Counted from the first letter of the stretch, positions 47,631 to 58,928 are shown. The stretch: DNA of 64,000 bases from Chelatococcus caeni (GCF_014196925.1 NZ_JACIEN010000001.1:1116001-1180000), one strand, 5' to 3'. The notes: a model not told the origin generated them from the letters alone. Translations and numbers: made by a program.

Positions 47631-48674
47631 ATGGAATGGCTGACCACGGTTGCGATCATTCTCGGCAAGAGCCTGCTCCTGCTGGTCGCGCTGCTCGTCT
47701 TCATCGCCTACATCCTCTATGCCGACCGCAAGGTCTGGGCGGCGGTGCAGCTGCGCCGCGGACCCAACGTGGTGGGGCCGTGGGGACTGCTGCAGTCCTT
47801 CGCCGACCTGCTGAAGTTCGTGCTGAAGGAGCCGGTGATCCCGGCGGGCGCCAACAAGGGGCTGTTCCTGCTCGCGCCGCTCGTCACCTGCGTGCTGGCG
47901 CTGGCCGCCTGGGCGGTCATCCCGGTGGCGGACGGCTGGGCGATCGCCGACATCAACGTCGGCATCCTCTACATCTTCGCCATCTCCTCGCTCGGCGTCT
48001 ACGGCGTCCTGATGGGCGGCTGGGCGTCGAACTCGAAGTATCCCTTCCTCGGCGCGCTGCGCTCCGCCGCGCAGATGGTGTCCTACGAGGTCTCGATCGG
48101 CTTCGTCATCATCACCGTCTTGCTCTGCGTCGGCTCGCTCAATCTCACGGAGATCGTGCGCGCGCAGGAGGTGAGGGGGCTCGCGACGATGCTCGGCGTG
48201 CCGTGGCTGACGGTGCTGAACTGGTACTGGCTGCCGCTGTTCCCGATGTTCGTCATCTTCTTCATCTCGGCGCTCGCCGAGACGAACCGCCCGCCCTTCG
48301 ACCTGCCCGAGGCGGAATCGGAACTGGTGGCCGGCTTCATGGTGGAATACGCCTCGACGCCGTACCTCCTGTTCATGCTCGGCGAATACGTGGCCATCAT
48401 GACCATGTGCTCGCTGACGACGATCCTCTTCCTCGGCGGCTGGACCGCGCCGGTGGCGCTGCCGCCGTTCACGTGGATCCCGGGCGTCGTGTGGTTCGTC
48501 GTCAAGGTCTGCTTCGTCTTCTTCATGTTCGCCATGGTGAAGGCGATGGTGCCGCGCTACCGCTACGACCAGCTGATGCGGCTGGGCTGGAAGGTGTTCC
48601 TGCCCCTGTCGCTCGCTGCCGTCATCATCGTCGCGGCCGTGCTGCAGGTCACGGGTTGGGTGCCGGCCTCGTGA
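47631..48674 (+). CDS. nuoH: NADH-quinone oxidoreductase subunit H
   Basis: 347 residues, eight or so membrane helices. Signatures: [20 protein letters not shown] (~25-44) and [20 protein letters not shown] (~212-231). It links the quinone site to the proton channel. 12 bp after nuoG. Confidence 0.96.
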   Translation: MEWLTTVAIILGKSLLLLVALLVFIAYILYADRKVWAAVQLRRGPNVVGPWGLLQSFADLLKFVLKEPVIPAGANKGLFLLAPLVTCVLALAAWAVIPVADGWAIADINVGILYIFAISSLGVYGVLMGGWASNSKYPFLGALRSAAQMVSYEVSIGFVIITVLLCVGSLNLTEIVRAQEVRGLATMLGVPWLTVLNWYWLPLFPMFVIFFISALAETNRPPFDLPEAESELVAGFMVEYASTPYLLFMLGEYVAIMTMCSLTTILFLGGWTAPVALPPFTWIPGVVWFVVKVCFVFFMFAMVKAMVPRYRYDQLMRLGWKVFLPLSLAAVIIVAAVLQVTGWVPAS

Positions 48675-48705
48675 GGCCGGCAAGAGAAAGGGACGGAGCC
48701 GGATC

Positions 48706-49194
48706 ATGAGGCTCGATCAGGCCGCAAAGGCGCTCTTCCTGAAGGAGTTCGTGTCGGCGTTCTTCCTGTCGATGCGCTATTTCTTCAAGCCGAAGGCGAC
48801 GCTCAACTATCCCTTCGAGAAGGGGATCCTGAGCCCGCGCTTCCGCGGCGAGCACGCGTTGCGCCGTTATCCCAACGGCGAGGAGCGCTGCATCGCCTGT
48901 AAGCTGTGCGAGGCCATCTGCCCGGCCCAGGCCATCACCATCGAGGCCGGGCCGCGCCGCAACGACGGCACGCGCCGCACGACGCGTTACGACATCGACA
49001 TGGTGAAGTGCATCTACTGCGGCTTCTGCCAGGAGGCCTGCCCGGTCGATGCCATCGTCGAGGGACCGAACTTCGAATTCGCGGTGGAGACCCGCGAGGA
49101 GCTCTACTACGACAAGGACAAGCTCCTCGACAACGGCGCCCGCTGGGAGCGCGAGATCGCCCGCAACATCGCGATGGACGCACCCTACAGGTGA
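48706..49194 (+). CDS. nuoI: NADH-quinone oxidoreductase subunit I
   Basis: 162 residues, two 4Fe-4S clusters (N6a, N6b): [15 protein letters not shown] (~62-76) and [15 protein letters not shown] (~101-115). An amphipathic N-terminal helix ([16 protein letters not shown]) lies on the membrane. Confidence 0.97.
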   Translation: MRLDQAAKALFLKEFVSAFFLSMRYFFKPKATLNYPFEKGILSPRFRGEHALRRYPNGEERCIACKLCEAICPAQAITIEAGPRRNDGTRRTTRYDIDMVKCIYCGFCQEACPVDAIVEGPNFEFAVETREELYYDKDKLLDNGARWEREIARNIAMDAPYR

Positions 49195-49287
49195 GGTCGC
49201 GGTGAGGTTGTTCGTGAGGGATTCGGTGTCTATAGACGCCATGCCCGGGGGCTTGGGGCCCGTGGGCGACAGGACGGGATACGGGGC

Positions 49288-49902
49288 ATGACGGTCGCAG
49301 CGGCCTTCTTCTATCTCTTTTCGTGCGTGTGCGTGGCGTCGGCCTTCATGGTCATCGCCTCGCGCAACCCCGTGCATTCGGTGCTCTTCCTGATCCTGGC
49401 CTTCGTCAACGCGGCGGGCCTGTTCATCCTGATGGGCGCCGAGTTCCTGGCGATGATCCTCGTCGTCGTCTATGTCGGCGCGGTCGCGGTGCTCTTCCTC
49501 TTCGTCGTCATGATGCTCGACGTCGACTTCGCGGAGCTGCGCCAGGGCTTCCTGCAATATCTGCCGGTCGGCGCCCTCATCGGCGTGATCTTCCTCATCG
49601 AGCTCGTGCTCGTCGTCGGCTCGATGGCGATCGATCCGGAGCTCGTGAAGACGCCGGTCGCGGCCATCCCTCCCGTCAGCGAGATGACGAACACCGCGGC
49701 GCTCGGCCAGGTGCTCTACACGCGCTACCTCTACTTCTTCCAGGCGTCGGGCCTCGTGCTGCTCGTCGCCATGATCGGCGCCATCGTGCTCACGCTGCGC
49801 CACAAGCCGGGCGTCAGGCGCCAGGACGTTGCCCAGCAGGTGGCGCGCACGCGCGACACCGCCATCGAAGTGCGGAAGGTGCCCTTCCGCGAGGGCGTGT
49901 GA
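49288..49902 (+). CDS. nuoJ: NADH-quinone oxidoreductase subunit J
   Basis: 204 residues, five membrane helices. Helix 3 carries the conserved [20 protein letters not shown] (~52-71). The C-terminal tail is basic and soluble. 93 bp after nuoI, the longest gap in the second half of the operon; nothing notable in it. Confidence 0.95.
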   Translation: MTVAAAFFYLFSCVCVASAFMVIASRNPVHSVLFLILAFVNAAGLFILMGAEFLAMILVVVYVGAVAVLFLFVVMMLDVDFAELRQGFLQYLPVGALIGVIFLIELVLVVGSMAIDPELVKTPVAAIPPVSEMTNTAALGQVLYTRYLYFFQASGLVLLVAMIGAIVLTLRHKPGVRRQDVAQQVARTRDTAIEVRKVPFREGV

Positions 49903-49922
49903 GTGAGGCCGGAGAGACAGAC

Positions 49923-50231
49923 ATGACCATCGGGCTCGCGCATTATCTCACCGTCGCCGCCGTGCTGTTCACCCTCGGCGTGCTCGGCATCTTCATCAAC
50001 CGCAAGAACGTCATCGTCATCCTGATGTCGGTCGAGCTCATCCTGCTCGCGGTCAACATCAATCTCGTCGCCTTCTCGACCTTCATGGGCGACATCGTCG
50101 GGCAGGTCTTCGCCCTGCTCGTGCTGACCGTGGCGGCCGCCGAGGCGGCCATCGGGCTTGCCATCCTCGTCGTCTACTTCCGCAACCGCGGCACCATCGC
50201 GGTTGAGGACATCAACATGATGAAGGGCTGA
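49923..50231 (+). CDS. nuoK: NADH-quinone oxidoreductase subunit K
   Basis: 102 residues, three helices with the two buried glutamates ([16 protein letters not shown] and [17 protein letters not shown]). MrpC homologue in the antiporter-like module. 20 bp after nuoJ. Confidence 0.96.
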   Translation: MTIGLAHYLTVAAVLFTLGVLGIFINRKNVIVILMSVELILLAVNINLVAFSTFMGDIVGQVFALLVLTVAAAEAAIGLAILVVYFRNRGTIAVEDINMMKG

Positions 50232-50241
50232 GGCCGCGATC

Positions 50242-52308
50242 ATGTATCACGCGATCGTCTTCCTGCCGCTTGCCGGCTTCCTGATCGCTGGCCTCGCCGG
50301 CCGGTTCATCGGCGCGCGGGCAAGCGAGGTCGTCACGACCTCCGGCCTGTTCGTCTCCTGCCTCCTGTCGTGGATCGCCTTCTTCGACGTCGGCTTCGGC
50401 GACGGGGCGACGCGTGTTGCGGTGGCCAACTGGATGATCTCCGGCGACCTCGTGGTCGACTGGGCCTTCCGCATCGACACGCTCACGGCCGTGATGCTGA
50501 TCGTCGTGACAACGGTCTCCTCGCTCGTCCATCTCTATTCCATCGGCTATATGCACGAGGATCCGGCGAGGCCGCGCTTCTTCGCCTATCTCTCGCTGTT
50601 CACCTTCGCCATGCTGATGCTGGTGACGGCCGACAACCTGGTGCAGATGTTCTTCGGCTGGGAGGGCGTCGGCCTCGCGAGCTACCTGCTCATCGGCTTC
50701 TGGTACGAGAAGCCCTCGGCCAATGCCGCGGCCATCAAGGCCTTCGTCGTCAACCGCATCGGTGACTTCGGCTTCCTGCTCGGCATCTTCCTCGTCTTCG
50801 TGCTGTTCGGAGCGGTCACCTTCGACGGCATCTTCCCGCGCGTGGCGGAATTCAACGAGGCGACCTTCCGCTTCCTCGGCTACGAGTGGCACGCGCTGAC
50901 GCTGGCGAGCCTCCTGCTCTTCATGGGCGCCATGGGCAAGTCGGCGCAGTTCCTGCTGCACACCTGGCTGCCGGACGCGATGGAAGGCCCGACGCCGGTC
51001 TCCGCGCTCATCCATGCGGCGACGATGGTGACGGCCGGCGTGTTCATGGTCGCGCGCATGTCGCCGGTGTTCGAATATGCCCCGACGGCGCTGTCGGTCG
51101 TCACGGTGGTCGGCGGCATCACCGCCTTCTTCGCCGCGACCGTCGGCCTCGTGCAGAACGACATCAAGCGCGTCATCGCCTATTCGACCTGCTCGCAGCT
51201 CGGCTACATGTTCGTCGCCCTCGGCGTCGGCGCCTACGGGGCGGGCATCTTCCACCTCTTCACGCACGCCTTCTTCAAGGCGCTGCTGTTCCTCGGCGCC
51301 GGCTCGGTCATCCATGCGATGCACCATGAGCAGGACATGCGCCACATGGGTGGCCTCAGGAAGCACATCCCCTTCACCGCCGCCATGATGACGATCGGCA
51401 CGCTGGCGCTGACGGGCTTCCCCTTCACGGCGGGCTACTTCTCGAAGGATGCCATCATCGAGGCGGCCTACGCCTCGCACACGCCGGGCGCCAACTTCGC
51501 CTTCCTCGCCACGGTCATCGCGGCGCTGTTCACCTCCTTCTACTCCTGGCGCCTCTATTTCATGACCTTCGAGGGCCCGGCCAAGTGGGGCGCGCACGCC
51601 TCGACGCCGCCGCTGCACGAGGGCGTCGCCCATGCCGGCACGGCGGCCGAAGGCGGCCATGGCCACGATGTGGAGCCGCCGGCGGCCGCGCCGCACGCCC
51701 ATCACGGGCACGATGACCACGCGCACGGCCACGGCGACCACACGCCGCACGAGAGCCCGCTCACCATGCTCGTCCCGCTCGCCGTCCTGGCGACCGGCGC
51801 GCTCGTTGCCGGCTTCGCCTTCAAGGAAGTCTTCATCGGCCACGACTACGACCACTTCTGGAAGGGCGCGCTCTTCACCGGTGCCGACAACCACATCCTG
51901 CATGAGATGCACGAAGTGCCCGGCTGGGTCGTCGCCTCGCCCTTCGTGATGATGGTGCTGGGCTTCCTCATCGCGCTGTGGTTCTACGTCATCAACCCGC
52001 GCATGCCGGCCATCCTTGCGGGGCAGCAGCCGCTCCTCTACCGGTTCCTGCTCAACAAGTGGTACTTCGACGAGATCTACGACTTCCTGTTCGTGCGTCC
52101 GGCGATGTGGCTCGGCCGCTTCCTCTGGAAGAAGGGTGACGGCTGGCTCATCGACGGCTTCGGGCCGGACGGCGTCTCCGCCCGTGTCGTCGACGTCACC
52201 AACCGCGTCGTGCGCCTGCAGACCGGCTACGTCTACCACTACGCCTTCGCGATGCTCGTCGGTGTCGCGGCTCTCGTCACCTGGTACCTCATCGGGGGCA
52301 CGCACTGA
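50242..52308 (+). CDS. nuoL: NADH-quinone oxidoreductase subunit L, with a His-rich loop
   Basis: 688 residues, proton-pumping antiporter-like subunit. Core: [20 protein letters not shown] (~136-155; Glu140-type residue), [20 protein letters not shown] (~244-263) and the lateral helix at the C-terminus. Between helices ~13 and ~14 (~455-505) there is a hydrophilic insert with about sixteen His ([24 protein letters not shown]). It looks like a metal-binding tail and is not part of the pump core. The stop overlaps the nuoM start (TGATG). Confidence 0.96.
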   Translation: MYHAIVFLPLAGFLIAGLAGRFIGARASEVVTTSGLFVSCLLSWIAFFDVGFGDGATRVAVANWMISGDLVVDWAFRIDTLTAVMLIVVTTVSSLVHLYSIGYMHEDPARPRFFAYLSLFTFAMLMLVTADNLVQMFFGWEGVGLASYLLIGFWYEKPSANAAAIKAFVVNRIGDFGFLLGIFLVFVLFGAVTFDGIFPRVAEFNEATFRFLGYEWHALTLASLLLFMGAMGKSAQFLLHTWLPDAMEGPTPVSALIHAATMVTAGVFMVARMSPVFEYAPTALSVVTVVGGITAFFAATVGLVQNDIKRVIAYSTCSQLGYMFVALGVGAYGAGIFHLFTHAFFKALLFLGAGSVIHAMHHEQDMRHMGGLRKHIPFTAAMMTIGTLALTGFPFTAGYFSKDAIIEAAYASHTPGANFAFLATVIAALFTSFYSWRLYFMTFEGPAKWGAHASTPPLHEGVAHAGTAAEGGHGHDVEPPAAAPHAHHGHDDHAHGHGDHTPHESPLTMLVPLAVLATGALVAGFAFKEVFIGHDYDHFWKGALFTGADNHILHEMHEVPGWVVASPFVMMVLGFLIALWFYVINPRMPAILAGQQPLLYRFLLNKWYFDEIYDFLFVRPAMWLGRFLWKKGDGWLIDGFGPDGVSARVVDVTNRVVRLQTGYVYHYAFAMLVGVAALVTWYLIGGTH

Positions 52309-53819
52309 TGTTCGGCCTCGGTCTCCTTTCCGGTCTCCTCATCCTGCCGCTCGTCGGTGCCGCCTTCATCCTCATGGTGCGCGGCAGCGAGGAGGCGGTG
52401 CGTTCCAACGCCCGCTCCGCGGCGCTGGTGACGACGCTCGCGACCTTCGTCCTCTCGCTCCTCGCCTGGGGACGGTTCGACACGGCGAGCGCCGCCTTCC
52501 AGCTCACCGAGGACCATGCCTGGCTGACGGAGGCCATCCGCTTCCGCCTCGGCGTCGACGGCTTCTCGATGCCGTTCGTCCTGCTGACGACCTTCCTGAT
52601 GCCCTTCTGCATCCTGGCGTCTTGGACCTCGATCGAGAAGCGCGTGAAGGAGTACATGGTCGCCTTCCTCGTGCTCGAGACGACGATGATCGGCGTCTTC
52701 GTGGCGCAGGACCTCGTCCTCTTCTACCTGTTCTTCGAGGCCGGCCTCATTCCGATGTTCCTCATCATCGGCATCTGGGGCGGCAAGCGGCGCATCTACG
52801 CCAGCTTCAAGTTCTTCCTCTACACGCTGCTCGGCTCGGTGCTGATGCTCATCGCCATCATGGCGATGTACTGGGACGCCGGCACGACGGACATCGCGGC
52901 GCTGCTCAAGCACCCCTTCGCCCCCGCGATGCAGACGTGGCTATGGCTCGCCTTCTTCGCCTCCTTCGCGGTGAAGATGCCCATGTGGCCGGTCCACACC
53001 TGGCTGCCGGACGCTCACGTCGAGGCACCGACGGCGGGGTCGGTCATCCTTGCCGGCATCCTCCTCAAGATGGGCGGCTACGGCTTCATCCGCTTCTCCA
53101 TCCCGATGTTCCCGGAGGCCTCGGCCGATTTCGCGCCGCTCGTCTTCGCCCTGTCCGTCATCGCGATCATCTACACCTCGCTGGTCGCGCTGATGCAGGA
53201 GGACATCAAGAAGCTCATCGCCTATTCGTCGGTCGCCCACATGGGCTTCGTGACCATGGGCATCTTCACGATGACCACCCAGGGCATCCAGGGCGCCATG
53301 TTCCAGATGGTCAGCCACGGCCTCGTCTCGGGCGCGCTCTTCCTCTGCGTCGGCGTGATCTACGACCGCATGCACACGCGCGAGATCGCGGCCTATGGCG
53401 GCCTCGTGCAGCGCATGCCGCGCTATGCGGTGGTGTTCATGGTCTTCACCATGGCCAATGTCGGCCTGCCGGGCACCTCGGGCTTCATCGGCGAGTTCCT
53501 GTCGCTCGCCGGCGCCTTCAAGGCCAATCCCTGGGTCGCGGTGCTCGCCACCTCGGGCGTCATCTTCTCGGCCGCCTATGCCCTGTGGCTCTACCGCCGC
53601 GTGGTCTTCGGCGTGATCGAGAAGGACAACCTGAAGACGATCACCGATCTCAACACCCGCGAGATGGTCGTTCTCGTGCCGCTGCTCGTGCTGGTCATCT
53701 GGTACGGCCTGCAGCCCGGCGCCATTCTCGATGTCTTCGCCGCTCCGACGGCGGAACTGCTCAAGTCCACCGAGGCCGCGCTGGCAACCGCCAAGTCCGT
53801 GGCCCTGACGCTTCACTGA
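52308..53819 (+). CDS. nuoM: NADH-quinone oxidoreductase subunit M
   Basis: 503 residues, about 14 helices. [20 protein letters not shown] (~119-138) and [20 protein letters not shown] (~236-255) carry the conserved pumping Glu and Lys region. Start shares one base with the nuoL stop; stop is 10 bp before nuoN. Confidence 0.96.
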   Translation: MFGLGLLSGLLILPLVGAAFILMVRGSEEAVRSNARSAALVTTLATFVLSLLAWGRFDTASAAFQLTEDHAWLTEAIRFRLGVDGFSMPFVLLTTFLMPFCILASWTSIEKRVKEYMVAFLVLETTMIGVFVAQDLVLFYLFFEAGLIPMFLIIGIWGGKRRIYASFKFFLYTLLGSVLMLIAIMAMYWDAGTTDIAALLKHPFAPAMQTWLWLAFFASFAVKMPMWPVHTWLPDAHVEAPTAGSVILAGILLKMGGYGFIRFSIPMFPEASADFAPLVFALSVIAIIYTSLVALMQEDIKKLIAYSSVAHMGFVTMGIFTMTTQGIQGAMFQMVSHGLVSGALFLCVGVIYDRMHTREIAAYGGLVQRMPRYAVVFMVFTMANVGLPGTSGFIGEFLSLAGAFKANPWVAVLATSGVIFSAAYALWLYRRVVFGVIEKDNLKTITDLNTREMVVLVPLLVLVIWYGLQPGAILDVFAAPTAELLKSTEAALATAKSVALTLH

Positions 53820-53829
53820 GGTTCAGCCG

Positions 53830-55275
53830 ATGGCCGCCGTCCCGATGTTCGCGCTCGCTCCGGCCCTGCCGGAGATCGTCCTGGCTGCCGCCGCGCTCCT
53901 TCTCGTGCTCATCGGCGCGCTGAGGGGCGAGCGTGCTGCCGGCCTGATCGAGGCGCTCACGCTCGTCGCCATTCTCGCCGCCGGCTTCTTCGTGGTGACG
54001 CAGGGCGGCGAGCGGGTGGAGACCTTCGGCGGCTCCTTCGTCGTCGACGGCTTCGCGCGCTTCGCCAAGGTGCTGACGCTGGTCGGCTCGGCCGCGGCCT
54101 TGCTGATGTCGGGCGACTACCTGCGCCGGGCGGGCATCAACCGCTTCGAGTATCCCATCCTCATCCTGCTGGCGACGACCGGCATGATGATGATGATCTC
54201 GGCCAACGACCTCATCGCGCTCTATCTCGGCCTCGAGCTGCAGAGCCTCTCGCTCTACGTCGTCGCCGCCATCGACCGCGACAATGCCCGTTCGAGCGAG
54301 GCCGGCCTCAAGTATTTCGTGCTCGGCGCCCTGTCCTCGGGCATGCTGCTCTACGGCGCCTCGCTGATCTACGGCTTCACCGGCACGGTCTCCTTCACCG
54401 GCATCGCCCAGGCCCTGCAGGGCGAGGGGCACACCGGCGCGATCTTCGGCCTCGTCTTCATCGCCGCCGGCCTCGCCTTCAAGATCTCGGCGGTGCCCTT
54501 CCACATGTGGACGCCGGACGTCTACGAGGGCGCGCCTACGCCGGTCGCCGCCTTCTTTGCCGCCGCACCGAAGATGGCCGCGATGGCGCTCACCGTGCGC
54601 GTCTTCATCACGGCCTTCCCGGGCATCGTCGACGAATGGCGGCAGATCATCGTCTTCGTCGCCATCGCCTCCATGACGCTCGGCTCCTTCGCCGCCATCG
54701 GGCAGCGCAACATCAAGCGCCTCATGGCCTACTCGTCCATCGGCCACATGGGCTACGCGCTCGTCGGCCTCGCCGCCGGCACCGCGGAGGGCGTGCAGAG
54801 CGTGCTCGTCTACATGGCGATCTATCTCGTCATGACGCTCGGCACCTTCGCCTTCATCCTGTCCATGCGGCGGGAGGAGGGGCCCGTCGAGGGGATCTAC
54901 GATCTCGCCGGCCTTGCCCGCACGCAGCCCTATGCGGCCTACGGCCTGACGCTCCTGTTCTTCTCGCTCGCGGGCATCCCCCCGCTCGCCGGCTTCCTCG
55001 CCAAGTGGTACGTCTTCGCGGCCGCCGTCGAGGCGCAGCTCTATTCGCTCGCCGTCATCGGCGTGCTCGCCAGCGTCGTCGGCGCCTACTACTACATCCG
55101 CATCGTCAAGATCATGCACTTCGACGAGCCGGCCGGTGCCGCCTTCGTCCCCATGGCGGCGGGCCAGAAGGTGATCTTCGCGCTTGCCAGCATCCTCATC
55201 GTCGTCCTGATGCTGCCCGGCGCGCCGGGGCCGCTGAACGGCGCCGCGCTCGCCGCCGCCCGCTCGCTGTTCTGA
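53830..55275 (+). CDS. nuoN: NADH-quinone oxidoreductase subunit N
   Basis: 481 residues, about 14 helices. Blocks [20 protein letters not shown] (~120-139), [20 protein letters not shown] (~223-242) and [18 protein letters not shown]. Last nuo gene; no terminator follows and birA begins 19 bp later, so transcription probably continues. Confidence 0.96.
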   Translation: MAAVPMFALAPALPEIVLAAAALLLVLIGALRGERAAGLIEALTLVAILAAGFFVVTQGGERVETFGGSFVVDGFARFAKVLTLVGSAAALLMSGDYLRRAGINRFEYPILILLATTGMMMMISANDLIALYLGLELQSLSLYVVAAIDRDNARSSEAGLKYFVLGALSSGMLLYGASLIYGFTGTVSFTGIAQALQGEGHTGAIFGLVFIAAGLAFKISAVPFHMWTPDVYEGAPTPVAAFFAAAPKMAAMALTVRVFITAFPGIVDEWRQIIVFVAIASMTLGSFAAIGQRNIKRLMAYSSIGHMGYALVGLAAGTAEGVQSVLVYMAIYLVMTLGTFAFILSMRREEGPVEGIYDLAGLARTQPYAAYGLTLLFFSLAGIPPLAGFLAKWYVFAAAVEAQLYSLAVIGVLASVVGAYYYIRIVKIMHFDEPAGAAFVPMAAGQKVIFALASILIVVLMLPGAPGPLNGAALAAARSLF

Positions 55276-55294
55276 CGGGGCCGGCGTCACGGAC

Positions 55295-56080
55295 GTGGAA
55301 CGCGGGATCATCTCGCAGGAGGCGCGCGAGGCCGGCTTCGATGCCGTGATGCTGGCGACGACCACCTCGACCAACGACGAGGCTCTCGAGCGGGCCTCGT
55401 CGCAAGGGGCGGATCGCCTCTGGGTCGTGGCGCGCGAGCAGACGAGCGGCCGCGGCCGCCATGGCCGGCAATGGGCCTCGCCACCCGGAAATCTCTACGC
55501 CAGCCTTGTCCTGAGCGAACCGTGCGATCCGCCGAAGGCGCCGCAGCTCGGCTTCGTCGCGGGCCTCGCCCTGCACGACGCGGTCGCGGGCGTCACCGGG
55601 CTCGCGGCGCCACGGCTGGTGCTCAAATGGCCGAACGACCTGCTGATGGATGGCGGCAAGCTGTCCGGCCTCATTCTCGAGGGGCACAGGCTCGGGCCGG
55701 ACAGGCATTTTGCCGTTATCATCGGCATGGGCCTCAACGTTGCCCACAAGCCGGCCGATACACCTTATCCGGCGCGCTGCCTCGCCGAGGCCGTCGGAAC
55801 GGTGGACGTGAGCGACGTTTTCCGCGCATTGTCGGCGAGTTTCGCCTATAGGCTGAGGCAGTGGGACCGGGGGCTCGGCTTCGCGCTGACGCGCGAATCC
55901 TGGCTCGCCCGCGCCGCCGGCATCGGCGGGCCGGCGCGGGTGCGCTTGCCGGGCGGCGAGCTCAGCGGCACCTTCGCCGGGCTCGACAGCGCCGGCCGGC
56001 TGCTGCTCGATACCCCGGACGGGCGGCGGACGATCGATGCGGGAGATCTTTATCTCGGTCTCGCCGACACGGCATCCTGA
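55295..56080 (+). CDS. birA: Biotin--[acetyl-CoA-carboxylase] ligase
   Basis: 261 residues from GTG 55295. Catalytic module only, no N-terminal DNA-binding domain, so it cannot be a repressor as in E. coli. Motifs: TTSTNDEALERA (~23-34), the biotinyl-AMP loop REQTSGRGRHGRQWASPPGN (~47-66), LKWPNDLLMDGGKLSGLILE (~109-128) and IGMGLNV. Loads biotin on carboxylases. Its place behind nuoN is common in Hyphomicrobiales. Confidence 0.92.
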   Translation: MERGIISQEAREAGFDAVMLATTTSTNDEALERASSQGADRLWVVAREQTSGRGRHGRQWASPPGNLYASLVLSEPCDPPKAPQLGFVAGLALHDAVAGVTGLAAPRLVLKWPNDLLMDGGKLSGLILEGHRLGPDRHFAVIIGMGLNVAHKPADTPYPARCLAEAVGTVDVSDVFRALSASFAYRLRQWDRGLGFALTRESWLARAAGIGGPARVRLPGGELSGTFAGLDSAGRLLLDTPDGRRTIDAGDLYLGLADTAS

Positions 56081-56109
56081 GGATGCGACTGAAGGAGGAT
56101 TGAGAGGGC

Positions 56110-57783
56110 ATGGCCTCACGCGATGACGACGGCCTCGTATTCGTAGCGCTCGGCGGTCTCGGCGAGATCGGCATGAACGCCGGCCTCTACGGCTTCGGGC
56201 CGGCGCGCCGGCGCAAATGGCTGCTCGTCGACTGCGGCATCGCCTTCGCGGGCGAGGACGTGCCGGGCGTCGATCTCATCTTCCCCGACATCCGCTTCCT
56301 CGAGGAGGAGCGGGACAACCTCGTCGGCATCGTCATCACCCACGCGCACGAGGACCATATCGGCGGCCTCGCCGAGCTGTGGCCGCGCCTTGGCGCGCCC
56401 GTGGTGTGCACGCCCTTCGCGGCGGGGCTCCTGGAGGTCCGCCGCCTCGGCGAGCCCGGCGCGCCCAAGATCCCGCTGACCGTGGTGGAGCAGGGCGGTC
56501 GCGTCACCCTCGGGCCCTTCGACATCGAATTCGTCGCCGTCGGCCATTCGATCCCGGAATCGAATGCGCTCGCCATCCGCACGCCGCTCGGCACCGTCGT
56601 CCACACCGGTGACTGGAAGCTCGACCCGCATCCCGGCGTCGGCCGGCCGACGGACGAGAAGCGGCTCACGGAAATCGGCGACGAGGGCGTGCTCGCGCTC
56701 ATCTGCGATTCGACCAACGTCCTGCGGGATGGCGTCAGTCCCAGCGAGGCGGACGTCGCCAAGACCCTGATCGAGGTCATCCGCGAGGCGCCGGAGCGCG
56801 TGGCCGTGACGACCTTCGCCTCCAATGTCGCGCGCCTGCGCGCCGTGGCCGAGGCGGCCGCGGCCTGCGACCGCGAGGTCGTCGTCTTCGGCCGGGCGAT
56901 GGACCGCGTCGTCGATGTCGCGACGGAGCGCGGCTATCTCGCCGGCCTGCCGCCGTTCCGCTCCGCCGAGACCTTCGGCTACCTGCCGCGCAACAAGGTG
57001 GTGGCGCTGCTCACGGGCAGCCAGGGCGAGCCGCGGGCGGCGCTCGCCCGCGTCGCGAACGACGAGCATCCCGACATCGCGCTCTCGGCCGGCGACCGCG
57101 TCGTCTTCTCCTCGCGCACCATTCCCGGCAACGAAAAGGCGGTCGGCCGCATCATCAACAATCTCGTCACGCGCGGCATCGATGTCGTCACCGACCGGGA
57201 CGCGCTCGTCCACGTCTCCGGCCACCCGCGCCGCGGCGAGCTCGCCGCCATGTATCGCTGGGTGCAGCCGAAGGCGCTCGTGCCGGCGCACGGCGAGGCC
57301 CTGCACCTCACGGAGCAGGCGAAATTCGCCCGCGCCGAGGGCATCCAGTCCGTCGTGCGGGCCATGAATGGCGAGATGGTTCTGCTCGCGCCCGGCAAGC
57401 CGGCCGTCGTGGACGACGTGCCCGTCGGCCGCCTCTACAAGGACGGGATGATCGTCGTCAGCGCCGGCGAGGCCACCATCGGCGAGCGGCGCAAGCTCGC
57501 CTTCGCCGGCGTCGTCTCCGTCGCCATCGCCCTCGACGCCAAGGGCGAGATCGTCGGCGAGGCGCAGGTGGAAGTCACCGGCCTGCCGCCGGCGACGCGC
57601 GAGGGCGAGCCGATGCTCGAGCTCGTCGCCGATGCGGTGGCGGACGTGCTCGACGGGCTGCCCAAGGCGCGCCGACGCGACCCCGATGCGGTGGCGAATG
57701 CCGTCGAGCGCGCGGTGCGGGCGGAAGTGCGCCATGCCTGGGGCAAAAAGCCAACGTGCCACGTGCACGTGATCGTCGTATGA
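56110..57783 (+). CDS. rnj: Ribonuclease J
   Basis: 557 residues, metallo-beta-lactamase/beta-CASP fold. Motif 2 THAHEDHIGGLAELW (~77-91) has Ala where many family members read T-H-G-H. Later motifs are VGHSIPESNALAI, HTGDWKLDPHPG (~161-172), ICDSTNVLRDG and VHVSGHPRRGELAAMYRWVQ with PAHGEALHL. 5'-3' exo- and endoribonuclease for mRNA and rRNA processing. 29 bp after birA. Confidence 0.94.
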   Translation: MASRDDDGLVFVALGGLGEIGMNAGLYGFGPARRRKWLLVDCGIAFAGEDVPGVDLIFPDIRFLEEERDNLVGIVITHAHEDHIGGLAELWPRLGAPVVCTPFAAGLLEVRRLGEPGAPKIPLTVVEQGGRVTLGPFDIEFVAVGHSIPESNALAIRTPLGTVVHTGDWKLDPHPGVGRPTDEKRLTEIGDEGVLALICDSTNVLRDGVSPSEADVAKTLIEVIREAPERVAVTTFASNVARLRAVAEAAAACDREVVVFGRAMDRVVDVATERGYLAGLPPFRSAETFGYLPRNKVVALLTGSQGEPRAALARVANDEHPDIALSAGDRVVFSSRTIPGNEKAVGRIINNLVTRGIDVVTDRDALVHVSGHPRRGELAAMYRWVQPKALVPAHGEALHLTEQAKFARAEGIQSVVRAMNGEMVLLAPGKPAVVDDVPVGRLYKDGMIVVSAGEATIGERRKLAFAGVVSVAIALDAKGEIVGEAQVEVTGLPPATREGEPMLELVADAVADVLDGLPKARRRDPDAVANAVERAVRAEVRHAWGKKPTCHVHVIVV

Positions 57784-57813
57784 GGTGAGGGTTCCGTCAG
57801 CCGGGAGAGCCTC

Positions 57814-58218
57814 ATGATCGGCCGCCTCAACCACGTCGCCATCGCCGTCCGCGATCTCGAAAGCGCCTGCGCCGTCTACAGGGACACCCTCGGAGCACGC
57901 CTGTCGCCGGCGGTGCCGCAACCCGAGCATGGTGTCACCACGGTCTTCATCGAGCTGCCGAACACCAAGATCGAGCTGCTCGCGCCCCTGGGCGCCGATT
58001 CGCCGATCGCCCGCTTCCTGGAGCGCAATGCCGACGGCGGCATCCACCACATCTGCTACGAGGTGGACGACATCCTCGCCGCGCGCGACCGGCTGGTGGA
58101 GAAGGGCGCGCGCGTGCTCGGCAGCGGCGAGCCGAAGATCGGCGCGCACGGCAAGCCGGTGCTCTTTCTCCACCCCAAGGACTTTTGCGGCACGCTCGTC
58201 GAGCTGGAGCAGGCCTGA
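57814..58218 (+). CDS. mce: Methylmalonyl-CoA epimerase
   Basis: 134 residues, one VOC (glyoxalase-like) module. Metal ligands in LNHVAIAVRDLES (~4-16), TVFIELPNTKIELLAPLG (~47-64, Glu), GIHHICYEVDD (~80-90) and the terminal CGTLVELEQ. Interconverts D- and L-methylmalonyl-CoA in propionate metabolism; fits a strain with propionyl-CoA chemistry such as the malyl-CoA-lyase-like gene at 7.2 kb. Confidence 0.93.
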   Translation: MIGRLNHVAIAVRDLESACAVYRDTLGARLSPAVPQPEHGVTTVFIELPNTKIELLAPLGADSPIARFLERNADGGIHHICYEVDDILAARDRLVEKGARVLGSGEPKIGAHGKPVLFLHPKDFCGTLVELEQA

Positions 58219-58269
58219 CCTGCTGTCTCCAAGCCCTAAGAAAAAGACCGAGCGAAGCGAGTAGACCCG

Positions 58270-58500
58270 ATGACCATCGCGACCTGGCTGGCCCTCTATT
58301 TCATCATCTGGTGGACGGTTCTCTTCGCCGTCCTGCCCTTCGGCGTGCGCAGCCAGGTCGAATCGGGCGAGGTGACGAGCGGCACGGAGCCAGGCGCGCC
58401 GGCGCGGCCGCAGCTCCTGAGGAAGGTGCTGGCGACGACCGTCGTGTCAGCCATCGTCCTCGCGCTCGTGAAGGTCGCGCTGGCGCTCATCGAATTGTGA
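58270..58500 (+). CDS. DUF1467 small membrane protein
   Basis: 76 residues with two membrane helices (TWLALYFIIWWTVLFAVLPF and VLATTVVSAIVLALVKVALA). The W-W-T-V-x-F-A-V-L-P-F-G-V-R-S motif is the DUF1467 signature. Function unknown. Typically found between mce and proS in Hyphomicrobiales, as here. Confidence 0.9.
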   Translation: MTIATWLALYFIIWWTVLFAVLPFGVRSQVESGEVTSGTEPGAPARPQLLRKVLATTVVSAIVLALVKVALALIEL

Positions 58501-58928
58501 CCGGGGGACGGGGGAAGCGCGGTTGGTTGCGCGTGAAACCGTAGATTCCAACAAAAAAGCAAGGCTGACGCCTTGCTGTTGGAGTTTCTTCTCGAACCCG
58601 TAACGCCTGTTCATTCGGAACAATGGGGTGCTCTCGCACCTCTCGACGCCGCTTGGGCTTCCTCCCGAGACCTGGACCGCAGTTCCTGCTCTGTGAATAG
58701 TGGCAGGGACTTTCGATCGGGTAACAATGCATAGTCGATCGTTCACCACTTGTCACCCATTTGTGCAGGGGCTGCCCGCATTTTTTGCATGGTGTTGTCA
58801 CACATGAGTCGGAAGGCGGTGGGACGGTCGGCGAATCGCAAAGCCAGCCTTGTCTTTTGCCGTGCGGCGGTGTTGTCTCAGCAAACGACTCGCTTCCCCT
58901 TCCACACAAGCCCGGTTGCCGGTTTCTC
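58501..58928. other. 428-bp region between DUF1467 and proS; possible minus-strand RNA
   Basis: No convincing plus-strand gene. On the minus strand a clear terminator (58553-58577) implies a transcript ending there. The ~180 bp before it (58580-58760) contain several small hairpins (GGTGC-GAGA-GCACC; TGTTC...GAACA; CCTGC...GCAGG) and are less GC-rich than the neighbours. A 147-codon minus-strand frame has a Cys-x2-Cys start ([12 protein letters not shown]), but it runs through the terminator. Confidence 0.4.
58553..58577 (-). terminator. Minus-strand intrinsic terminator
   Basis: Perfect 8-bp stem AGCAAGGC / GCCTTGCT with a 4-base loop; on the minus strand it is followed by six Ts. On the plus strand there is no T run after it, so it serves a minus-strand transcript although all annotated genes around are on the plus strand. 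Confidence 0.8.

Noticed and set aside
58580-58760. SRP RNA or tmRNA identity for the possible minus-strand RNA
   Set aside because: A GGAGGAAGC stretch and a GGTTCGAG stretch look suggestive, but the conserved SRP apical loop does not fold correctly and there is no tRNA-like acceptor with CCA.
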